DNA from: Nageia nagi
Lineage: Eukaryota > Pinophyta
Assembly: GCA_050084985.1 (NCBI GenBank)
Contig: JBITNC010000001.1
Location: 63,798,001-63,862,000, forward strand
DNA length: 64,000 nucleotides
Direction: 5' to 3'
Part shown: in pieces, positions 36,392 to 48,016 of the stretch
How the letters are laid out: each line of letters starts with the position of its first letter
How positions within the stretch are numbered: the first letter of the stretch is position 1
Made by a program: the position numbers and the translations under genes
Notes under the pieces: model-generated
Told to the model about the DNA's origin: nothing
Databases searched by the model: none
The model's input: the letters and a program-made list of their open reading frames with translations, nothing else

Positions 36392-37557
36392 TGTGACGTA
36401 CCCCTTTGAGTATTGTAATTAATTCTAGAATCCAACGGATTCCCTCTTTGTACATATTTAATTATTGAATTATGTTTTATTAGTTAGGACTTAGGATAGA
36501 AGATATAAAGGTCCGTTGGACCCCACTGTGAGCCCCAAGTGGGACGTCTCCCTCCCAAGTGTAGTTTAGTGTGTTTTAATGTACTTGGAGATCTCAAAAC
36601 ATGATCGTGGGAATCCCAAGGTGTATTTAGCACTTAAAGCGTAGACGATCACTTGATGGCCCCAACGTTGAGATTGGGAGCACTTGTACACATGCGCCAA
36701 CCTTAGGGAGACTTCTAGACCCCCACGTTGGCCCATGACATCCACGCATGCCCCTAGATGCGCACACATGCCTCCTTGACCCACGCATGCATCCCTAAGC
36801 CCACGTTGAGCTTGAGGACCCACGTGGAGTATGAGGGAGTCCTAGATAACCATGTTGGGCCTGGAATGACTCCTAGGTGCCATCGTTGGGGTTTGAGGGG
36901 ATTGGGTGATGACTTTGAGGTGAGATCCAAATCCGAGAAAGCTATATTAGTCCTTGGAGCATCATTGCTGGATATACAGAAATTGATTATCACACATACC
37001 GTCCAGAGGACAGAAATCTTGGCGCAACGTCAAGCAACATCCCTTGGTGCAACATCTAGGAGGGTTAACAGGTTGAGGGATCTTGTTGATCTACGACTTT
37101 GGTGTAGCACATTAGTCCATCCGGTGGCATTCCGAGGCACACTTCTACCATTCAGTTGGTCGCCAGGGTTTGGAGAGAGCTCTTTCGATGGAGAGGATTT
37201 GGATTATTAGGGAGTGACGTTGTCCCATTTAGTGTTCCGTCCGTCCAACATTGAGCATATTCATTGTGCCCTAGTTGGCTCCTTGGAGGCCAACATTGAG
37301 CCCTGTGGGCTTGGTATTGTATCTTTGTTCATCATACATCATAATACAAGCTGTGGGCTATTGGATCTCATATTCTGCTGTGCACTTGTCTGTATTTGCA
37401 ACGTTGTGGTGTATTTGTCCTTTCATGCATGTTGTAGCCAGATGTTGGCACTATTGTGTTGTGTAGACTTGTAATTGATGCCCTTCTTGGCTAGACGTTG
37501 GTGTATACTTGTGTGTTTGGGTTTAATTGCACTTGGATTTGTATTTGGGATTCTACA
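36392..37557 (+). mobile_element. Solo LTR 3 (1166 bp, plus)
   Basis: It starts TGTGACGTACCCC and ends ..GGGATTCTACA, flanked by agccg (36387-36391) and agccc (37558-37562). The body has CACTTGGAGATC, GTGGGAATCCCAAGG, many 'cccacgttgg' phrases, a TATA-like 'gctatattag' (about 36942) and GTTGGCTCCTTGGAGGCCAA, as in solo LTRs 1 and 2 and, more distantly, the chromovirus LTR at 43147. Open frames here are not genes. Confidence 0.85.
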
Positions 37558-37562
37558 AGCCC

Positions 37563-37984
37563 TTTTGAGGTATTCTATGATTTTTCAGGTCTAACACAAC
37601 ATGAGTTGATAACATTGCAAAGTTCACATAACATATTTATAACATTCAGCAGCAAGTCAATGAGATTTTCGAGAAAAAAACGAAGTACAAGGAGCAACAT
37701 AAACAGCACTGTGTCCCTGATAATTTCAAGTTTGGAGATAAATTTAGGATATATTTTGAAAGGAGTCCTTCAAGGGTACTCATTGGAAAACAATTGTTTA
37801 GCTATGGTCTGCACACTGTCATCAGATATGTTGAAGACTTGTTTTTCAGGTTGGTCTTCCTCCTTACAGGGGATTGCATCCAGTCTTCAGTGTTGAGTTA
37901 CTATGCCCATATTATCTACCTCATATGGAGAGAGATGGTACCCACATGGAGCACACTACATATCTTGATGCAGAAATCATCCTT
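37563..37984 (+). other. Intron 5 sequence after solo LTR 3
   Basis: No recognisable gene or repeat. Confidence 0.4.
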
Positions 37985-38240
37985 AGAAATGAAATGAAAT
38001 GAAATATTATTAATGTCCCCAGGGGGCCAAAATGGCCCAAGGGACTGCGAAAATGACACCTCAATGACAACATGTGAGAAGGCATAAGCACTCAACAGAA
38101 AAAAAAAAGAAACAAAAGTGCATACAATATCATGACCCAAGGAGTGGGCCTTGAAGAGTAAGGTGGAAGTAGGAAGGAGAGAGAGTGGATAAAGATCACT
38201 TATTAAGAAACAGATGAGGACAGTTTGGAATACAACCAAT
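37985..38240 (-). repeat. Probable LINE/SINE 3' end with ATTTC tail
   Basis: On the minus strand a C/T-rich 3' region ends CCATTTTGGCCCCCTGGGGA, then a short AT stretch and about four units of (ATTTC). Short-unit tails after such a sequence are typical of plant non-LTR elements. No coding region is attached. Confidence 0.4.
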
Positions 38241-38499
38241 CCACTGTATTGGATAGTTAATGCTTCCAGATTTCACTTCATACGAAATGGCTTACTTGGA
38301 AACAGATTCAGCAGAAGTTCTCTCATTTACTTGCAGATATTGATGCAGTGAAGGCCATTGCTACCTGGGAGGAAGCCTTGATCCAGACACATCCACTTTT
38401 AGTTATTTTCCAGCTGATAAAGGTCCCATTTTTCTCTTCCTTTGACTTTTGCAATGGCACTGTGGGGTTACCCACCCACATCTATATTTTAAAGACTCA

Positions 38500-38990
38500 T
38501 TATATTTTTGTAAATATCCAGCTAATCAGTTCAGGTGATGTACATTTATTGTATGCAACGCCTTTGGCTATAAATCATCTGTTTGTACACATTTGTGCAT
38601 ACCAATTTCACTGTGTTCATACTTTTGTGTGGTTTTGTCTTTTTGTCATCTGCCAGACCTGCGTAGATCACATGTTTTGATGATGACATGCCCTTGCAAA
38701 ATTGCTTCACAATTGTAAATACTAGTGCTTCTGTAAACATCCACCTACTCAGGTTAGGTTATGTACATTCAGTTTATTTTATATGTCACTTTCAAGTTTT
38801 TCCTATATGTGTAAAGCCACATGAATAACAAGTTCATCCTTTTGTGCACATTTGTACGTACTGAATGCTGCTTTCTACATACACTTTTGTGGCCGTGTCA
38901 TTTTGTGACCTAGCAAACCCTGCTGGATCTGGATTACAAGTTTTAAGAATTAGATGTCCTTCTTGCACAAAAATCTTCTAAAGGCATTAT
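38500..38990 (+). repeat. Diverged tandem duplication of about 230-250 bp
   Basis: Two adjacent copies share an order of phrases (TGTAAATATCCAGCTA / TGTAAACATCCACCTA, GGTGATGTACATT / GGTTATGTACATT, CACATTTGTGCATACC / CACATTTGTACGTACT, TTTTGTGTGG / TTTTGTGGCC). First copy about 38506-38715, second about 38717-38980. Confidence 0.6.
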
Positions 38991-40410
38991 CATAGACTGC
39001 AATATCCCATCTTGTGAGTGTATATGCTTTGGCCTCTTGTGTCAATGCAACCACTTATAACCTGTTGTGCATGACTTTCAGGCATCCAGCTCTAACTTTA
39101 GGAATTGATCTTATTCTATGCTTTCTATTACTGATTCCTGGGTATCTGCCAAACCATTTGCCATTTTCCTATGTCTCAGCTTCCTTAGTCATTGCAACTT
39201 CCACATATCATCAAGATTTGGCGAGTACAGGAGCTAAAATTAACTTGTATAAGGCTTTATAATTTTTTTTCCATATCAGAATTTTACCCTTCAGCATTGT
39301 GAGCATGTGGGATGCATTCTAAGTCACAAGACTTGGAATAAAAGTTCTTTGCAGTGTCGACATCCTTGGACTCTAAGACTGATCTTAATGTACTTGAATC
39401 TGGTAATTAGAAGCTGTTCAGGTAGCAAAAGGAATAATATTACGTGCAGTCATAGGTATTACCTCAGCCCTTGCCTTTGTATGATCATTTCCTTTATTCT
39501 TTGCCAGCTTGGGATGCCTGTCATTCTAATAAATATTATCCAGCTAATTCTTCAATGTGATATTGATATTCATATAACTCATGTGATGCAAAAATCTACT
39601 AATATAACTCAAGTTTCATGTGTTTCTTTTGTTTTGAGATGAGAAGGCAGAGTTAAGATAGCAATTTTGAAGTCTTAATTAATCTGTTTGACACTACTGA
39701 AAGAATTACAGGGCTAGTGGGCTGTTTCTCCAATGCACATAGACTCTGCTGTGCATCGAATATAGCCTTACTGCAGATCTGCTGACTGTATTGTTTAAGT
39801 TTCGTGTTCTTGTTTCATTTTGAATTGAATTGAATGTTGTTTTGTTTAACAACATTGATATTGAAGAAGTTATGGGGATAATGGACCTTTTCTTCAATGA
39901 GCATAGACTCTACTTCATATTGAATATACCCTTAGTGCAGACCTGCTAATGTTTTCAAATTAAATCTGCATTCTAGGAAATGCTTCTATGGGTTAAATTG
40001 AAGGATTTAAACATTTTTATAAATGTTTCAATCTCTTTGAAGAAATCCTGCTGGGCAAAGAATTAGGATCAGTATTTCTTTTTCCATCTTTAGAAAAGTT
40101 CAGCGTGTTGCAAGATTATATGTGTGCTCTTTAGACTTTAATAATTAGCATTGATCTTTCTGGTATGTAAATAATTGATTTTCGTTTTGGTCAAATGCAT
40201 TTTGCAAGCTTCATGTATCCTATAGTGTCATTGATTCTCAAACATATTGTATTTTGAAAAAACTTTTTTATGTGAGAGGTATAAGATTAACGGTGTGCCA
40301 TTCAACTAATTCCAGGAGTTGGTGTCAGTGAATAAGTATTAATGGAATTTCATTTGCAAGTGCTTGGAAAAAGTAATAACTTTTGCTTGTCACGTTGATT
40401 ACATGTATAG
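38991..40410 (+). other. Intron 5, right part
   Basis: AT-rich intron. A diverged direct repeat of about 75 bp (39715-39790 and 39878-39955, sharing CATAGACTCT, AATATA-CC and TGCAGA-CTGCT) is the only structure seen. It ends at the acceptor ACATGTATAG. Confidence 0.5.
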
Positions 40411-40484
40411 GTGCCACCCATGGGTCTATTTTATCCATCTATTTTAATGCCAGATGAGTACCCATGTCCTCCAACTCCCTCTTG
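40411..40484 (+). CDS. ARP9: ARP9-like exon f
   Basis: Phase 0 start, phase 2 end. It reads VPPMGLFYPSILMPDEYPCP.. and splits a Trp codon (TG|G) with the next exon, giving W-YHDHEDMLED. The donor is GTAAGA. Confidence 0.93.
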
Positions 40485-40645
40485 GTAAGATATAATGAAG
40501 GGAATTCAACTAGAAATGTTTCTGAGAAGCAATGTTTTTTCTGCTAGCTGTGACAATTTAATCAATCAATTTTTTTACTGTTTGATTTTTGACCTAAAGA
40601 GTTTGTTCATATACCGAAGAACCTGTCATTTCTTAAATGGATTAG
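40485..40645 (+). other. Intron 6 (161 bp)
   Basis: Short GT-AG intron with a T-rich 3' half. Nothing else seen. Confidence 0.9.
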
Positions 40646-40848
40646 GTATCATGACCATGAGGATATGTTGGAAGACAGTTCACATAGTGAGTTTAGCAGG
40701 AGACCCGATGGAGCTGAAGTCTACTTCCCTGGTTCTAACTATGGGCTGTTTACACAAGATCCAACTGAGTCGAGAAATATGAATTTAAGAAAAGAAGACA
40801 ATCTAGTTGGTCTTGCTGATGCCATTACAAATAGTATTCTTTCCTCAG
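40646..40848 (+). CDS. ARP9: ARP9-like exon g (variable acidic insert)
   Basis: YHDHEDMLEDSSHSEF, then a Gly/Asn/Pro-rich stretch and NLVGLADAITNSILSSG. The first part is the poorly conserved, acidic insert between actin subdomains in this family; the end is conserved. Phase 1 at the 3' end; donor GTACAG. Confidence 0.92.
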
Positions 40849-41231
40849 GTACAGGCACTAAGTTATTCTTCTGCTTGCATATATGGTTTAGATGGCTATT
40901 TAATATCATAGTATTGAAATTTGGATTCATCCAATATTTGTTTGGGTTGAAACTATTACAATTTGGCCATTTTGAAAATAATATTTGGAAATTATTCAAC
41001 ATTTATGTGGCGATTATTCAATAAAAATAGGATATTCTCAGAGTATACAATTTTTTGCTAAATTTTTTGCAAGTACTTGTTTTGATTGACTCGGTGGATA
41101 TTCGACCGTATTAATTGATGTAATTTTCTCCTGTTTGTTTCCTTTCCTAGTTAAAGTTGGTAAGGATTTGATATCTGCACAATCATTAAGATTTATTGTA
41201 TCTTGTTAGTAATTGCTTTTCCAAATGGCAG
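40849..41231 (+). other. Intron 7 (383 bp)
   Basis: AT-rich GT-AG intron. No insertion seen. Confidence 0.9.
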
Positions 41232-41275
41232 GGCGTGTAGAGCTTTACAGAAAATTGTTCACCAGCATACTGCTT
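41232..41275 (+). CDS. ARP9: ARP9-like exon h
   Basis: It completes the Gly codon and reads RVELYRKLFTSILL, leading into VGGVAST of the next exon. This is the strand before the actin adenosine-binding loop. The donor is GTAAGC. Confidence 0.92.
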
Positions 41276-41381
41276 GTAAGCTTCTTCTCAGTTTAACTCA
41301 GTGTTTACATTGTCTGGTTCTTTATTCATTATTTTTTTAACGTTGAATCTTGAATCTCTCCTTGTAATATTTTGAGTGCAG
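41276..41381 (+). other. Intron 8 (106 bp)
   Basis: Minimal GT-AG intron, T-rich towards the acceptor GAGTGCAG. Confidence 0.9.
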
Positions 41382-41431
41382 GTAGGTGGGGTTGCATCCA
41401 CAAAAGAGCTTGTTGGTGCAGTAGAAGATAG
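41382..41431 (+). CDS. ARP9: ARP9-like exon i
   Basis: VGGVASTKELVGAVED plus the first two bases of an Arg codon. The GG motif corresponds to the adenosine-binding GG of actin-fold proteins. The donor is GTGTGC, and the next exon lies 12.3 kb downstream. Confidence 0.93.
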
Positions 41432-42591
41432 GTGTGCTATGGATTTGACTATTGATTAAAGATTTTAATTATGCATACTTGTATTACTTTTAGTTTATGA
41501 TGCCATCCTCTGAGAGAGAATGCTATTTCAGGGGAATTTGCAGCTGGAAATGATCTAAGTTGGACCATGACTTGACATAGCAGAATTTTAACTCTAATAA
41601 CTTGGCAGAAGTTGCACAATATTTTGGATGATAGTATAATTGATAGATGGAAGAGTCATCTGTCAGATATTGTGCATCCTATCTCCTAACACACTTTTTA
41701 ATTGGTTATAAATAAGATTGTCCAAGTTAATGACCTTTGAAAAACAATACAAGGATTCATGGTATGGTTCTAATTTTTTGATGATAAAACAGTGGTTACT
41801 TAACCAGTTATACTCATTGCAATACAAGGCATTTAATGACCCACTGCAATAAAATGGTTTTTATCTCAAAAGATCTTTCTTCTTGTTGGCTCTGAGCAAC
41901 TTGGGATTTTAAGAGCATCAAATCAAATCAATTGGAACCAGCGTACCTTGCATAACAATAAATAAAACTATTCTCTGAAGTAGAATACCACATCCTGTCT
42001 CATAGAAAGAAAACTTGAGACCTACGGCAACCAGCAATCTGGTTGTTTCTTTGGATACTTTGATGTGTAGTCGAGTTACCAATCATCCACTTTCAATCAT
42101 GGAACCAAATTGAACTGCTTACCATGTGAGCTGTGAAACACAATTTGAATGCCTGTATATGATTTTGGAGCCAGACTGATAGCTATAGGGATGGACTTCA
42201 GCTTCCTTAATTTTCGTCTGGGAATATTGGTTTTCAATGAACCTTTTTGAGTGGATGCCAAATTTCATGTTTATTAAACTAAAAATGTTTTGTTTAGTTG
42301 AGAATAGGAAGTGTAAATGTTAAGAAAAGGTCTTCTTTACAACAATTATATTGGTTTCACTCAACATGAGAAACAAAGATTTTCTTTATAGATAAGGAGT
42401 TTACTTGGATGGTGATTAATCAAGGACTACTGGATGTGACACAACTTCATAAAAGTGTTATTTCTTATGCTTTGTGCATGAGGTAAAGGAAACTGCTAAT
42501 ATCTTCTAGTGTTGTTCAACTAGTGGAACCTTTAGCACTCTGATCCAAGCCTTTTTCATATTGTTTAATGTGAAACAGGGTTTTGAACTGG
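41432..42591 (+). other. Intron 9, left unique part
   Basis: AT-rich intron up to the insertion site of unit D. No gene seen. Confidence 0.55.
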
Positions 42592-42596
42592 GATTC
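42592..42596. repeat. Target-site duplication of unit D, left copy
   Basis: GATTC precedes the TGTTGTG head and equals 51848-51852. Confidence 0.85.
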
Positions 42597-43560
42597 TGTT
42601 GTGGCTTCTACAACATGCCCCAAATTTTAGCAAATTTGGGGGGCCAAAAATTTTGGCAATGAGGAATTGCCTAGGTGGAGTGATCAAGCTAATGGTGTCT
42701 CAAGATTAAGAGGCATTGGAGAATAGGACTGACGAAAAATGAACAAAATTGAACTTCTGGCAGTAGCAAGCCAAAATTTTGGCTAAGTCCTCTCCAAGCG
42801 CATGTCTTCCAAGAGACAACTTGCTTGTCCCCTCCTAGACCTGCGCCATCCTCCAAGATACTTCAGGGACTAATTTTGAGTAACCAAGACCAAATTTGAT
42901 TAAGTATGAGGCATCTTTTTCCTTGGTGCAAGCTTGGAGGGAGACATGCTCCTTAACCCTAGCACACTTGCACTAGGCTTGCCTCTTCCCCTTCTAGCTC
43001 AAATGCAAATTAAGACATCAACTTTAACTCCTCCAAGACCTATGCTAGCATTCTAGAGAGTCATATAAGCGACAAAGGTGGAAATTGACTAAATGTTAGG
43101 CATGAAAACCCCTTCTATACATTAGTGCAAGTATGACATGAGACAATGTAACATCCCCTTTGTGTAAAACATAATTAATTTTGGAATCTTAAGGATTTCC
43201 TTTTTGTAAATATTTATTTACTCATCCATTTGCTGTTAGTTACTTGGGATAGAATTATAAAGGTTCGTTGAACCCACTTTGTGAGCCCCATGAGGGCCGT
43301 TTTCCTCCAAGCTAGGATGTGTTATTTTATTTATCATTTAATGCACTTGGAGATCCTAAAGATGATTGTGGGAATCCCAAGGCTTGTATAGCACTTAGAT
43401 GACACTTTTGCATGGATAAACACCTATTTGCCCCAACATTGGATTTGGGAGCACTTGTACGCATGCGCTAGCTTTGGGGAGACTCCTAGACCCCCACGTT
43501 GGCCCATGATGATCCCCTTGCACCCACACGACTCCTACACCCACATGGCACCTTGGACAC

Positions 43561-43740
43561 CCACGTTGGCATGCGTGGCACCTTAGACACCCACGTTGGC
43601 ATGCGTGGCACCTTAGACATCCACGTTGGCATGTGTGGCATTTTAGACATCCACGTTGGCATGCGTGGCACCTTAGACACCCACGTTGGCATGAATGGCA
43701 CCTTGGACTCACACGTTGAGCATGAATGACCCCTAGGTAA
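43561..43740 (+). repeat. 30-bp minisatellite in the 5' LTR (five good copies plus one diverged)
   Basis: Units start at 43561, 43591, 43621, 43651 and 43681, each CCACGTTGGCATGCGTGGCA plus a ten-base CCTTAGACAC-type spacer. A diverged sixth starts at 43711. The 3' LTR has only three comparable units (from about 48433). Confidence 0.9.
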
Positions 43741-43859
43741 CCATGTTGGGCGTGCTTAATAGGCACCCACGTTGGAGATCTTCGGCCTCCAAAAGGTCAA
43801 TGTTGAGATTGGAGAGGTTGGGGATGACTTCTAGGTGAGATCTAGATTCAGTGATGAGC

Positions 43860-43867
43860 TATATAAG
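43860..43867 (+). promoter_or_regulatory. TATA box of the 5' LTR
   Basis: TATATAAG in GATGAGCTATATAAGGCTAA, identical in the 3' LTR at 48676-48683. Confidence 0.75.
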
Positions 43868-44635
43868 GCTAAGGAGCCTCATTGCATAGATGGACATGAT
43901 TTTATACAGAAACCCTTCTCTTTGGAGTTCCAAAGACTTGGTAGTGTCAAGCACCCTTGTGCGCAACGCACAAGGAGAGTTCAAGAGCCATAGTACACCT
44001 TCTGTCTTACGGTTGAGGTGATAGTTCGTGAGTGAGGTTGCCCTACCTTGAGGCATCCGCAAGCGGTCGACACCTTTTAATCCATCTAGTGGCATTCTGG
44101 AACCACATCCATTCTCTTCACCAGGAGCTAGCCTGTGAGGGAGCCCTTCAAAGAGGCATCCACAGAACTGGTAGGAGGTGGTTGTTCTACATCAATCCAA
44201 GATCTATCTCAACATTTATATGCCCTAGTTGGCTCCTTGGAGGGCAATGTTGAGCCCTTTGGGCCAGTTCGATATTGTACTCATTCATTCATCATTAATT
44301 GAAGTCGTGGCATATTTGGATCTCAATTCTTGTCTCTATATTTGATGTTCATTATTCTATAAGTGCAACATTGAGCTACTTCTATGTATACATGCTTATA
44401 TGGTGCAACATTGGCATTCTTGGATGTATTTTGCATAGTGTATGAGCCCCAAATTGTGATGTTGGGGAATAAGGGTTGGAACTAGCTAGAGATGTGCATC
44501 GTTTGCTTCTTGGCTTGTTATTTTGCATGTTTAATGCGCTAGTGTAGTTCGTGGCATGCCTAGGAGCTTTGTATGATTGTGTTGTAACATTTGCTTGGCT
44601 AATTTGTTCGTGAGAATATTTTGGGGATATTACAA

Positions 44636-44648
44636 TGGTATCGGAGTT
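44636..44648 (+). other. Primer-binding site of the chromovirus
   Basis: TGGTATCGGAGTT begins two bases after the LTR end. It matches, with two changes, the complement of the initiator-methionine tRNA 3' end that many plant LTR elements use. Confidence 0.75.
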
Positions 44649-44662
44649 GAGATCTTGCCGCC

Positions 44663-45100
44663 TATGAAAATGGAAGCCAAATCTGTAGCCAAAGTGAAGA
44701 AGTTAGAATTTGGAAAGGTAGTTTTCCGCAAGTTACTCCAGCAGCTTGAAGACAACAAAATCCCTCAGGATGAAAGGGAGAAACTCTTGTGGTATTTGGG
44801 TGAAAGGCATGAGGAAAAGATGAGAAAGAAAAGAGGACAAATGTGGGAGCCTAGATCTATTCCACCACATAAGACTCCACCAAAAATTGAAGTTTTGCTC
44901 CTATTGGGGAGCCACCAAAGAATTCCAAAGAGACATCACTTTCCAACTTTACCAAGATCTCTTGGGATATGGAGTGGCAGAAGGGAGGAAATCCAACGTT
45001 GGAGGGGAAAAGCCAGGCATGCCTCCAACATCTAGATATGAGCTGTTTAGAAGCATCAAGGACTTAGTTGCTCCCTTGGATCTGAAGAAGAAAAGTAAAT
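44663..45100 (+). pseudogene. Chromovirus gag remnant
   Basis: From ATG 44663 a Lys/Glu-rich N-terminus (KVKKLEFGKVVFRKLLQQLE) runs open to 45035. A second open stretch from 44887 continues in another frame to 45102. No capsid core, zinc knuckle or protease DSG motif follows before RT begins near 45175, so an internal deletion removed most of gag and protease. Confidence 0.5.
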
Positions 45101-45174
45101 AGAAGCTTTCACTTAGATCTGGAGCAACATGTAACGGGTTGTAGGCCACCACTCAAATTGTATCAACCAAGAAG

Positions 45175-46257
45175 ATGAGTTCCATCGTCCGGAAGGAGGA
45201 GATAGAGAGGGGTTGTATCTTCACCTTGGCTAAGGGAAGCCCTACGTCACATGCTAAGGAGGAGAGATCGCAGCCAGAGGAGGTCCAATGCATCCTGGAC
45301 AAGTACCTTGACGTTTTTGGAGATATGCCTATAGGGTTGCCTTCCTCAAGAGGATTTGAGCACATCATTGAGTTGGAGCAAGGAGCAAAACTAGTCATGA
45401 TCACTCTCTACCGCCATCCGAAAGTCTACAAAGATGAGATTGAGAAAACTATCAAAGAATTGCTAGACATGGGCTTCATATGGCCAAGCTGAAGTCCCTT
45501 TGCTTCTTCGGTGGTGTTGGTCAAGATGAAGGATGGGACCATGCGGATGTGCTTTGACTACCGAATGCTCAACAAGAAAACCATGAAAAACAGGTATCCC
45601 ATCCCTAGAGTAGATGATCTTATTGATGAATTACATCGTGCTAGATATTTCTCAAAAATTGATTTTAGGTAAAGATATCATTTGATAAGGATAAAGGAGG
45701 ATATTCACAAAATTGCATTTAGATGCCATTATGGACGTTTTGAATTTCTAGTTATGCCATTTGGATTGACTAATGCACCAACCACTTTTCAATCAACCAT
45801 GAATCAGGTTTTCAAGGAATAGCTAAGGAAGTTTGTGTTTGTTTTCTTTGATGACATCTTGGTCTATAGCAAAACGTGAGAGGAGCACGTCCAACACTTT
45901 GACCATGATTTGAGCATATTGCAGGATAAAAAATTCTATGCTAAGCAATCCAAATGTGAGTTTGGCATGACTGAAATTCTGTATTTGGGTCATGTAATCA
46001 GCCATGAGGGAGTTAGGGTGGATGAGCAAAAAATTGTAGCAATTCAAGATTGGCCAAGGTCCACCACCTTGACACAATTGAGAGGATTTTTGGGGCTATG
46101 CAATTACTACAAGAGGTTCATACGTGGTTTCTCACACTTAGCTGCCCCTTTGACACAATTGACCAAGAAGGATGCATTCGTATGGAGTGAGGGAGCTCAA
46201 GATGCTTTTGAGACTCTCAAAAAGGTTGTGTTCTTGTCCTTGCTTAGCTATTCCTGA
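45175..46257 (+). pseudogene. Chromovirus reverse transcriptase, broken
   Basis: Reads [37 protein letters not shown], the FFDDILVYS catalytic motif (about 45846-45872), LGHVISHEGV and LRGFLGLCNYYKRFIRG, the usual Ty3 RT order. In-frame stops at about 45490 (TGA), 45670 (TAA), 45822 (TAG) and 45878 (TGA) inactivate it. The TGA and TAG cases fit C-to-T decay of CGA and CAG codons. Confidence 0.88.
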
Positions 46258-46650
46258 TTTTTCAATCCTTTTTTACTGTTGAATGTGTTGCATCTAAACT
46301 TGGTGTTGGGGCTGTACTCATGCAAAAAGGATAGCCAATAGCATTTGAAAGCAGAAAACTCACTAATGCAGAATAAAATTTTAGTGTATGCCAAGGGAAT
46401 GCTGGCCATTATGCATGCATTGGAGAGATTAAGGCAATATCTAGTTTGTGGCCCCTTCATCATCAAAAGTGACCAAAATAGCCTGAAATACTTTCTCAGC
46501 CAATCAGATTTGAGTGAGAAGCAACAAAGGTGGGTAAGTAAACTTCAATATTTTGATTTTGAAATTCAATATATCAGGGGGAAAAAGAATACAGTTTTTG
46601 ATATATTGTCTAAGAATCCTTCCTTTTACTCTCTCTTTTATTTCTGCTGA
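46258..46650 (+). pseudogene. Chromovirus RNase H, broken
   Basis: After a frame change, the region reads MAIMHALERLRQYL-like residues, VCGPFIIKSDQNSLKYFL and YFDFEIQYIRGKKN, the C-terminal half of a Ty3 RNase H. A homologous but different copy lies on the minus strand at 63753-64000. Confidence 0.75.
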
Positions 46651-47990
46651 TTGGAAAACAAATATCATGGCTGAATATGTCAAGGATGAATTTGCTCAAG
46701 GCATTTTAGATAGGACTATTAAAAATGAGAGATACATGGTTAGGGAGGGGCTGATTTTGAAAAATAACATAATTTTCTTGACCCCTAACTTAAAAATGAA
46801 GGAAAAGGTGCTCTATGCCTTGCATAATATCCCCCTTGCAGGTCATCCAGGGATCATGAAAACATATAGAGCAGTAAGGTAGAGGTTTGCATGGAGAGGG
46901 CTGAAACAGGACATTGCATACACATCCAGGAATGTGTGTAATGTTAGGAAAACAAGGAGGAGAATTTAAGGCCAACGTGACTACTTCAGCCATTGTCTAT
47001 TCCACAACAAAAGTGGGAAGATATCTCTATGGATTTCATTACAGGTCTCCTAAAAGTGCAAGGTAAAGATTGTATTTTTGTGGTAGTAGATAGGCTCACT
47101 AAGTTTGACCATTTCTTTGCCATTACTATGACATATACATCAGTACATTTGGTTGATTTGTTCTTCAAAGAGATGGTTTGCCAAAAAGAATTGTAAGCGA
47201 TAGGGACAACAAGTTTATGAGCATGTTTTGGCAAGAACTTTTTCAGTTGAGTGGCACTAATTTGACCGCAAGCACTAGCTATCACCCACAAAATGATGGG
47301 CAAACAACAATTGTAAACAAATGGATATAAGGGTATTTGAGGCACTATGTAACAGGTAGTAGCAAACATGAGTTAAATGGCTTCACATTGGGGAGTATTG
47401 CTACAACTCTATGCACCAACTGTCTATTGGAATGTCTCCTTTCAAAGCTTTGTATGGTTATGATACTCCTAACTTCACATATTTGATTTTTGATGAAGGA
47501 AAAGCTCCAAAAGCTAAAGTTTTTTTGCAGGAAAACCAAGACATCATGAAGGCTCTCAAGGAGAATTTGCAAATGGCCCAAAATCATCAAAAGAAGTATG
47601 CTGATCAAAGGAGGATTGATAGAACCTTTGAAGTAGAAGAGATGTTGTATTTGAGGTTGCAACCATTCAAGCAATCGTCCCTCAAGAAGAGAAGAGCTGA
47701 AAAACTACAGCCTAGATTCTTTGGTCCATACAAAATCCTACGTAAGGTTCGAGAAGTTGCATATGAACTAGAGCTTCCCAAGGAGAGTAAGACTCACAAC
47801 ACCTTTCATGTGTAACTCCTTAAGAAGGCCGTGGGACAGCAAGACACGTCGTCACCTACACTCCCACCACTTGATGAAGAGGGATGAGTGGTTTTGATTT
47901 CGGAAAAGGTGTTGGAAGGACTTGCCTGATGAAGATTCTACATGGGAAGGAGCTGAGATACTAACACATCCATCATTGAATTGCTTGAGA
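46651..47990 (+). pseudogene. Chromovirus integrase and chromodomain-like end, broken
   Basis: Zinc-binding part near 46800-46950 (HNIPLAGHPGIMKTYRAVR). Core [10 protein letters not shown] and [11 protein letters not shown] (47021-47110), then after a frameshift SDRDNKFMSMFWQEL and SYHPQNDGQT (47200-47305). The residue after DGQ-T that is normally the catalytic Glu reads Thr. The C-terminal stretch 47411-47815 has FFGPYKILRKV and YELELPKESKTHNTFHV. Then LPDEDSTWEGAEIL (about 47923-47965) resembles the end of a chromodomain. Confidence 0.8.
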
Positions 47991-48016
47991 GCAAGCAATT
48001 TCAAGAGGGAAGGCTT

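Larger units (their letters stand above)
43147..44634 (+). repeat. 5' LTR of the chromovirus (1488 bp)
   Basis: It starts TGTAACATCCCC and ends GGGGATATTACA. The TATA box is at 43860-43867 and a 30-bp minisatellite at 43561-43740. It aligns with the 3' LTR except for about 400 bp (roughly 44150-44540) missing there. Confidence 0.92.

Noticed and set aside
36758-37474. Long open frames in solo LTR 3 as genes
   Set aside because: They follow LTR repeats (CCCACGTTGG phrases) and are not conserved as frames in the other two solo LTRs.
43561-43740. Regular 30-bp repeats resembling a CRISPR array
   Set aside because: Units are contiguous with only a diverged ten-base part, not unique spacers, and they lie in a plant LTR. 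This is a minisatellite.
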